The notes beneath the pieces are model-generated. The model searched no databases. It saw only the letters and a list, made by a program, of their open reading frames with translations, and was not told the origin of the DNA. Position numbers and translations under genes: made by a program. DNA of 64,000 nt from Smittia aterrima (lineage: Eukaryota > Arthropoda > Insecta > Diptera > Chironomidae): positions 6,448,854 to 6,512,853 of the forward strand of contig CP093830.1 in assembly GCA_033063855.1 (NCBI GenBank), read 5' to 3'. Each line of letters starts with the position of its first letter. Positions within the stretch are counted from its first letter, which is position 1. Of the stretch, positions 59,994 to 64,000 are shown piece after piece.

Positions 59994-60630
59994 TTACAAT
60001 GGACGTCTTGGGGTTGCGCATGGGACGTTCTCCATACGATCGCAGAACTGTTGTGACAGGTTCCATGCAAATCCAAGTGGGCATCTCAATCTATTACGAA
60101 ATTATTATGTCAGTAAAAGTGTGTCGATTCAGAGAAATGAAAAATGAAACTTACAAGACAGCGCGACCGTTGACGCATTGGTAGAATTGATCGCAGTTAA
60201 GATGATAAGGGAAGTAAATAACTCTTCCTGGGAAATCATTTGCTGGGCAGTTCAAGAAGTCTGGATGTTGAATATCTGGTCTTGGATTGAATTCTGGAAA
60301 TTGTGGTCTTGTCTGGGGAGGAATTGGGTGAGGTCTTGGCTGGGGAATTGGCTGTGGAGCAATAATCTGCTGACTCTGGCAATTAGCGTTTTGTGGGGAA
60401 TCGCAAGAGTTTGCGCGAGTGTTCCAGTGTTGACCTCTTGGGCACTGAAGCTCAAATGCGTTTCCGTTGTGACACTTGAGGAAACTTCCGCAATCGGTTG
60501 GGTGAGGAAGTTGGGTTGGATTTCTCGTATTGGTTTCGTTCAAAGGGCAACGAGGATGACGTCTTCCGTTGCCGACGAACTGAGCAACAGACAGGCCAAT
60601 AAAGGCTGCTATCAATATCAAGAACTTCAT
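59994..60630 (-). CDS. Chitin-binding protein with two peritrophin-A domains, 190 aa
   Basis: Exons are 60155-60630 and 59994-60090; phases agree and give 190 aa. The signal peptide is MKFLILIAAFIGLSVA. Domain 1 spans about residues 28-84 with six cysteines (RCPLNE, TDCGSFLKCHNG, QCPRGQHW, NSCDSPQNANC). A Pro/Gln-rich linker follows (PQPIPQPRPHPIPPQTRPQF). Domain 2 (about 127-182: NCPANDF, LNCDQFYQCVNG, RCPLGFAW, QFCDRMENVPC) is cut by the intron after the fourth residue past QCVNG. It lies in tandem with the chitin-binding gene at 58369-59295 and shares QCPxGQHWN, so they probably arose by duplication. Upstream a TATA-like ATAAATA near 60706 and TCAGT near 60675 give about 30 bp spacing. Confidence 0.93.
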
Positions 60631-61802
60631 TTTTTATTTTCTTCAAATCTTCAAGTAAAATGCTAACAAGCAACTGAGAGCTTTTCTCTGCTCCGCTGAT
60701 ATTTATTGAGAAATCTTCAAAATTGATAATAAATAACGCGTAACAACTGATAGAGTGACAAGTGTAATGTCATTCCAATTACTTCTCAATCAATCAAAGA
60801 AGAAAAACCTAAAATGAGTGACGTTAAGTGATTTCAAAGAATCTTTTGAGTCAAAAGTTTTGAAGCTTCCCATTGACGCTGATTCTCTGTAATTTTATCA
60901 TTACCGACTGACATGTTTTAGTTTCACGTTAACACCAATCACCGTTATCAGTGTAACCTCGTCTTGTTTAGGTTTAAAGCGAGTTCCTCTAGTTTCTTCT
61001 AAAATTGAGATGTTTTCGCGATCAGACGTCAACACAATTCCCAGAATGTCATCGGTCGGAACAAGACGAAGTGATTAAAACTTTTACAATGTGAACACAT
61101 CTTTGTATCCTCGAAGCTCTTCAGTCAAATAATACGAAGAGACGTGTCAACATCTTCATCGTGTACACAATTAAACGAGACGAGAAGAAACAAGAAGATG
61201 ATGTATCACTGCGGTAATTGAGAGCGATATGAGCATCAAAACTTTAAACCTTCGTGTAGCTTACAAGACTGAAATCTTTTAAACCTTGAAATGGATTGAA
61301 CTCTCTTTTCTAATCGCGAGTTCTTTCACCGAAACTCCTAAACACTTCCTTAATGTATGAGCAACGCATAAATGAATCTGTTTGCATTAGAAGTTTCGAC
61401 AAACTTTCTAATCTGCAATCGGAGAAACTTTGATAATAATTGAACACAGCTTGAAGCTAGATATTCGAAGAAAAGTTTGAGAACAAACAACTTTGATTTT
61501 AGCACTCCATTAATCATTTATCCTTTGAAATCTGATCAATTCGTTCTGTACGCTACTGAAATTGGTTTCGCAACGAAAACTTCTTGACCTTCCTCACATT
61601 CGTTGTTCAAAATTTCCTCTCAAGTGAGACTAAGAGAATAAACTTTGTTCTTGATAGAGTTTGTTTATATATTTAAATTATGCATGAGAGTTTCGAGTTA
61701 AACGCGACTCGCTTTAAGAAAATAATTCTCGTTCTCAGTCTCTCGTCGATTGTTGAGTGAGAAACAAGTCTTTCAAAGCTCAAGTTTCGGTTATTCAACA
61801 CG
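60631..61802. other. Intergenic between divergent chitin-binding and cystine-knot genes
   Basis: Promoter space for both neighbours. An AT-rich TATATATTTAAAT lies near 61665-61678, upstream of the cystine-knot gene, with uncertain start spacing. No coding sequence seen. Confidence 0.5.
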
Positions 61803-63193
61803 ATGATTAAACTGTTAGTGATTCTTGCTGTGTTTACTGTTGCTCGCGGTCAACGCGGTTCATTCCAGGGAAGCATAGTTAAACCGCTATGCGCAGAGCA
61901 AGGAAACTATGTAATTTGATTTGCAACTCTAAAGTTTCGTTGAAGCGAAAGCTTCTAACGAGACCGTAAAAGTTCATCGACTTGTGAATAGAAAAAAATA
62001 TTTCAAACATTTTTCAGTGTAAAGAAAATGCTGATTGCTGTAGCAAAGCTTGTCTTACCGACTCTCACAAATGCACCGTTAGCTACGGACCGGGAATTGC
62101 ACTGCTCCCTTCACCGCCTAAATCAACCACAGCGAGTTCTCTAGATAATCGTTTTGGAAACGAAGGAGGGAACTGCCGTCAAGACGGTGATAATGTAAGA
62201 CTTCGATTAACATTCGCAGACCTCAATCTCAAAACCGTTTTCAGTGTCAAATGGGTATCGAATGTTGTTCTGGAGAATGCTTCACTCCATCACGAAGATG
62301 TATAAGACGGAATGAGAATCAAATAAACAATTCCGGGGGATTCCAAGGTCAGCCAGGGGCGGCATCGCAATCAACATGCGGCCGAGAAAATCAACAAGTG
62401 AGTTTTGACCTTCTTTGAACGTACACATGATGATGTCGTCGTAAGTCTTTTAAAGTCGAAATTGCTTTCGGTGAACTCTACTTTCCAAAATCTCCTTATC
62501 AGCTACATTGTTTGTCAACGTGAGTTGCTTAGGAACGTGACGATACTCAAATCATTTCCGAGTAGAAATTCGTTCTATTTAAATTTCAATCTTATACGCA
62601 AATCCATTTGTTTTCTCGAAGGCAACGATTGCAAAAAAAAGGTCCTTAACTCAATGGAAACATTATTATTTCGCTTGGTTTGACATTTTTATAAAGTAGC
62701 GATGTGCAGAGTCATCACCAACTCGGCTGATGACATCGAAACGGACCGGCTTAGACGAGAAGAAAATGGAAATTGGATTTTTATTGATAAAATTATATTC
62801 ATGATGATTATGATCTCTTTTTTATGTCGAACCCTTATGAAATCTTTTTCAGTGCTCGCCCTCACAGAACTGTTGCACGTTTTTCAGCTGCGAAGGCAAT
62901 ATTTGTCGGGACAATTCACTGCTGATCTTAGGAACTGAAACCCTTGGATTCAATCCTAGTAGCAACAATCTGACTAATCGCTTCGGCGAAGAAGAGAACG
63001 CAACGAACCAAACTGAAGTGACAGCCGCTCCAGCAAATGTCAAATGTGCGGAAATTGGATCAAAAGTAAGAATAAGATTATCTCCGTTCGACAAAGTAAA
63101 CGAGTTTCTTTCTTCTCTCCACAGTGTTACAAAGAGTCCGATTGCTGTCAGAATCTTAAATGCCACGGATTTCTTCATAAATGTGTCACTTGA
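61803..63193 (+). CDS. Secreted protein with four tandem cystine-knot-like modules, 239 aa
   Basis: Exons are 61803-61910, 62018-62194, 62245-62397, 62853-63065 and 63125-63193; all introns are phase 0 and the frame gives 239 aa. A signal peptide (MIKLLVILAVFTVARG) precedes four six-cysteine modules of the inhibitor-cystine-knot form C-x6-C-x5-CC-x3/4-C-x4/6-C. Cysteines: 30/37/43/44/48/55; 89/96/102/103/107/114; 140/147/153/154/159/164; 211/218/224/225/230/237. Every intron falls directly before the second cysteine codon of a module. The linkers after modules 1 and 3 share NRFG(N/E)E, suggesting that a two-knot unit was duplicated. The fold is shared by ion-channel ligands, protease inhibitors and immune peptides, so function cannot be told from it. 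I do not recognise a named family. AATAAA lies at 63303-63308. Confidence 0.85.
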
Positions 63194-64000
63194 GTAAGTC
63201 TTGTAACTTGGGTTGAAGGGTTTAACGTATCATTTCATTCATTTCTGATACAAGTCTATTGACGCAGCTCAAAGATAAACTTTCACAGACATCTAGTTGA
63301 AGAAATAAAGATTTTCTGTACTTACCTTTAGATTTTTCTCTGTCACATTGAACTTTTTCTCCTCAACGAACACTGAGAAGTGTAAAAAATCTGTTTTCGA
63401 TTTTAATTCCGCTCGTCGCTCTGATGCTGCTGCAGCAGTAAATCATCGGAAAACTTTTATCTAAACAGTTGGGAAAACGATATAAAACTTTTATGAATTC
63501 AATAGCGTGAAATTGGCTTTTCTCTCGTGTCGTTTGCAATGGCGTGTTAGAGAGAGATGTCTCTCTCTTCCTGTCTGAAAGGGTTCATTGCAGTTCGAGA
63601 AGATGTAAGTAGAAGGCAAGATAGTTAGCAGCATCATTAAGCGACTTGACCAAACTTCCCCAACGAGTTTCTGTTTATTGTACGATGAATATTTGAAACA
63701 TCATAAAAAGGGAAATATTGCTAGAAGCTGTTTGGGAGGCTGAATGGATATTTTTATGACACAATCTGACTTTAACGACGATGTTCGTCATGTACTTTCA
63801 GCAGTAACAAATTGATTTTAGATTTGATGTGATCATTTTTGTGAGAACGAATCAATTTCAAGCAGATGCTTTTACAACAAGAACGACTGCGGAATTTTTG
63901 TTTTTTATTCTGTTGACTCATTCTGCACAATCCACTCAAACAAAATTCCAACGAAAAGAGATTTGTTTTGCATTCGTTAGAGAATTCCGAAATCTCTTTT
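63194..64000. other. 3' UTR and intergenic, nothing recognised
   Basis: After the poly(A) signal at about 63303 there is AT-rich sequence. It includes a CTGCTGCAGCAG palindrome near 63427 and AGAGAGATGTCTCTCTCT near 63549. No gene is seen up to the window edge. Confidence 0.5.

Noticed and set aside
60178..60666. 162-codon Trp-rich plus-strand frame
   Set aside because: Antisense to the two-domain chitin-binding gene, whose cysteine pattern and signal peptide are clear.
1..64000. tRNA, rRNA, known microRNA, CRISPR array or autonomous transposon
   Set aside because: Reading for tRNA B-box motifs, a few well-known insect microRNA sequences, regular spaced repeats and transposase or reverse-transcriptase motifs gave nothing; a covariance or repeat-library search would be needed to exclude them fully.

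Overview
The window is eukaryotic nuclear DNA from an insect. It is AT-rich, with GT-AG introns mostly 52-82 nt long, TATA/Initiator promoters and AATAAA poly(A) signals. Gene content (a jumeau-type FoxN factor, a Tusp/TULP4 gene, desat-type acyl-CoA desaturases, peritrophin-A chitin-binding proteins, an MBF2-like secreted protein) points to a dipteran. The very compact introns suggest a nematoceran such as a chironomid midge; that placement is inference. Gene models were built by hand from reading frame, splice sites and phase continuity, without transcript evidence.

Layout. 0-12 kb: a left-truncated secreted-protein gene on the minus strand, then a divergent 8-exon gene for a 441-aa unrecognised secreted protein. 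12.7-16.5 kb: a mitochondrial amidoxime-reducing component (mARC, MOSC) gene followed closely by an NRF-6-like multi-pass acyltransferase. 18 kb: three minus-strand exons of a TMEM132 gene with no other exon of it recognised. 22.6-27.8 kb: a FoxN/jumeau transcription factor, with an inverted repeat in its first intron. 29.4-31.1 kb: a tandem pair of glycine-rich secreted peptides with duplicated promoters. 35-42.4 kb: two tandem acyl-CoA desaturases. 43-44.2 kb: a mitochondrial crotonase-family enzyme. 45.8-54.4 kb: an 11-exon Tusp/TULP4 gene hosting two opposite-strand secreted-protein genes in its second intron. 56-58.1 kb: sphingosine-1-phosphate lyase. 58.4-60.6 kb: two chitin-binding proteins. 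61.8-63.2 kb: a secreted protein with four tandem cystine-knot-like modules.

Common threads are inferred from sequence only. About half of the genes encode small secreted products, several behind GATA-motif plus TATA promoters as in insect gut or fat-body genes. A lipid theme (two desaturases, crotonase, S1P lyase, NRF-6-like acyltransferase) is present, but nothing shows co-regulation. The most unusual items are the four-knot gene, whose every knot is cut by an intron at the same site, the isolated TMEM132 exons, the crotonase gene whose two 57-nt introns are both in frame and stop-free, and the 19-bp inverted repeat carrying E2F-like sites.
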